DNA of 7,201 nt from the NCBI GenBank assembly GCA_031281685.1, contig JAITFA010000029.1, forward strand, positions 1 to 7,201. The letters are read 5' to 3'. Position 1 is the first letter of the stretch; every line of letters starts with the position of its first letter. Below the pieces are notes generated by a model, which was given only the letters and a program-made list of their open reading frames with translations, had not been told where the DNA came from and searched no databases. The DNA is from Treponema sp. (GTDB taxonomy: Bacteria > Spirochaetota > Spirochaetia > Treponematales > Breznakiellaceae). Of the stretch, positions 5,858-7,201 are shown piece by piece. The translations under genes were made by a program, and so were the position numbers.

Positions 5858-7201
5858 ATGTATCCATCTCCATTCTCCAATCCCTTGTTGCGCAGAGGGC
5901 GCGTTCTCTGTACCCTCACGCTCCTTTTCGCCCTGACCGCCTCTGTTGAGGCAAAGGACACCCTCGCCATCCTCCCCTTCACCGGAGCGCAGGGCGAAGA
6001 CGGCGAAACCATCGCGGAACTCTTCTCCTTTCAAAAAGACCTCACCGCCCTCTTCAGCCCAGTGCCGCGCACCAGCATCAATCGCGCCATACGAAGCGAG
6101 CAGGGCTTCCAGATGCAATCCGGCATGACCGACCCGGACACCATCGCCTCTCTGGGCAGGCAGCTCGGCGCAGCCTATGTTGTCGCGGGAACCGTCACCA
6201 CGCTGGGCAGCCAGAACCTGCTGGTCATCGCCATACTGCATACCGAAACCCTCCAGCAGATAGCCGGAGACATCCAGACCTACAAGACAATAGAGGAAAT
6301 AGACGCCAAGCTGCCCGCTATGGCGCGAAACATCGCGGCGGCGGTCCAGAAGGACACCTCCAAACTGCCCCTGCTCGCGCTCCCGCCGGTGCAGATGGGA
6401 GGCGGAGCGGACAGCCGCGAGGCGGACACGCTGGCGCAGATACTGGCGGTACATCTGGTACAGAGCGGCGCGTACGCGGTGTACCCGCGCACCAAGAGCC
6501 TTGACCAAGTGCAGGAGGAGTACGGCGTCCAGTTTAACGGCGACACCGCGGACGAGTACCTGCCCAGTCTGGGCAAAGCCACAAACCCCCGGCTCGTGCT
6601 GTCCGTAACAGCGCGGCGCCTGGGCAGCCGCAGCATGTTCAACGCGGCAGTGATCAACCTTGAGACCGGCGTGCAGGAAGCAGGGGACACGGTGAATTAC
6701 CAAAACCTCAGCGACGGAATGGACGCGATGGAAGAACTGGCGCTGAAGCTGATGGACCCCAAGAAAGCGGCGGAACTGGTTGCGGCGAGGGAAGCTACGG
6801 CGCGGGCGTGGGCAGAACAGGAAGCCGCGGCAAAAGCGCGGGCGGAGCGGGAAGTCACGGAGAGGGTGTGGATTGTAAGCGACGCCGCCTCGTTCACACG
6901 GGCAATCGCCGCAATCAACAGCGACACGAGGGACGGTGAATATACCATTACCCTGAGTAACAGCTTTACCAGCGGGCCCGTTGCCTTTACCAACAACACA
7001 AGCAAAACCATTACCCTTAAAGGGGACGCCAGCGTCCGTACCATTTTGAATAAGGGAGGCGGTCATCTGTTTACCGTACCGCCGGGTATCACCCTGGTAC
7101 TGGAGAACAACGTTACGCTGAACGGCAATAATCAAAAGAATAGCCTTGTGTCCGTAAACGGCGGGACCCTTAACTTGAAGGCAGGATCAACAATACGCGG
7201 T
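5858..7201 (+). CDS. Secreted composite protein: two TolB-N/CsgG-like domains plus beta-helix repeats (3' end outside window)
   Basis: Function unknown; probably an envelope or surface protein. All 448 codons to the right edge are open. The ATG is the only start after an in-frame stop at 5819, with AGAAGG 7 bases before it. Residues 1-32 are a signal peptide ending VEA before KD. Residues 36-137 (LAILPF...LGAAYVVAGTV...) resemble the TolB-N/CsgG/LpoB-like fold that opens with 'AVLPF' and has 'lGa.yvv.G.v'. Residues 172-276 repeat that unit (LLALPP, PRT, LGS, ETGVQEAG in register), so it is an internal duplication. Residues 302-338 are Ala/Glu/Arg-rich with a 10-residue period, probably helical. 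From about 339 the sequence turns into Asn/Gly/Thr-rich beta-strand turns (TITLKGDAS, LENNVTLNGNN, LVSVNGGTLNLKAG), typical of right-handed beta-helix surface proteins. GC content falls at this junction. It stands alone on this strand. The class is clear; ligand and role are not. Confidence 0.85.
   Translation, partial: MYPSPFSNPLLRRGRVLCTLTLLFALTASVEAKDTLAILPFTGAQGEDGETIAELFSFQKDLTALFSPVPRTSINRAIRSEQGFQMQSGMTDPDTIASLGRQLGAAYVVAGTVTTLGSQNLLVIAILHTETLQQIAGDIQTYKTIEEIDAKLPAMARNIAAAVQKDTSKLPLLALPPVQMGGGADSREADTLAQILAVHLVQSGAYAVYPRTKSLDQVQEEYGVQFNGDTADEYLPSLGKATNPRLVLSVTARRLGSRSMFNAAVINLETGVQEAGDTVNYQNLSDGMDAMEELALKLMDPKKAAELVAAREATARAWAEQEAAAKARAEREVTERVWIVSDAASFTRAIAAINSDTRDGEYTITLSNSFTSGPVAFTNNTSKTITLKGDASVRTILNKGGGHLFTVPPGITLVLENNVTLNGNNQKNSLVSVNGGTLNLKAGSTIRG
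6791..6880 (+). repeat. Three 30-bp tandem units encoding a 10-residue helical repeat
   Basis: Units at 6791-6820, 6821-6850 and 6851-6880 each begin with GAAG and encode EATARAWAEQ, EAAAKARAER and EVTERVWIVS. The first and third are most alike at the DNA level (GAAG..ACGG.G.GGG.GTGG), exactly 60 bases apart. They form the linker between the duplicated globular domains and the beta-helix part, so linker length could vary by slippage. Confidence 0.55.

Noticed and set aside
5843..7135. A 430-codon open frame on the minus strand opposite the secreted protein gene
   Set aside because: Its protein is Arg/His/Gly/Val-rich with no recognisable domain or signal. The plus strand has a signal peptide, a ribosome site, duplicated domains and beta-helix repeats. 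The antisense frame follows from the GC-rich codon use of the real gene.

Overview
The window looks like chromosomal DNA from a spirochaete, most likely a gut-type Treponema. This rests on the mix of genes: Treponema-style FKBP lipoproteins, a minimal chemotaxis receptor, and a secreted protein that joins duplicated lipoprotein-like domains to a repeat-rich beta-helix. It is inference from gene style; there is no rRNA or other taxonomic marker. Base composition is moderately GC-rich, and strong Shine-Dalgarno sites precede most starts.

Layout: positions 1-5630 are transcribed leftward (minus strand) and positions 5858-7201 rightward, with a 227-bp divergent intergenic region between them. Reading the minus strand in transcription order, there is a one-membrane-segment methyl-accepting chemotaxis protein (4350-5630). 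A GC-rich palindromic element (about 4309-4388) supplies the receptor's last codons and contains a terminator-like hairpin. Next comes a ZIP-family metal transporter (3495-4286), followed 9 bp later by priA, the primosomal replication-restart helicase (1455-3485). After a hairpin and a possible promoter comes a tandem pair of FKBP-type peptidyl-prolyl isomerases. The first is a lipoprotein (652-1332) and the second a secreted form cut by the window edge (1-638). Their open frames are 13 bp apart and the second gene's Shine-Dalgarno overlaps the first gene's stop.

On the plus strand, the gene at 5858 encodes a secreted protein that runs off the right edge. Its parts are a signal peptide, two tandem copies of a TolB-N/CsgG-like domain, an Ala/Glu/Arg-rich segment with a 10-residue period, and the start of a right-handed beta-helix-like region. 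Its leader holds a long imperfect inverted repeat ending just before the ribosome binding site.

The genes do not form one pathway. The FKBP pair is envelope protein folding, priA is DNA replication restart, ZIP is divalent-metal uptake, MCP is signalling, and the plus-strand gene is a probable envelope or surface protein. The least explained parts are the composite plus-strand protein with its structured leader, and the palindromic element that intrudes into the MCP 3' end.
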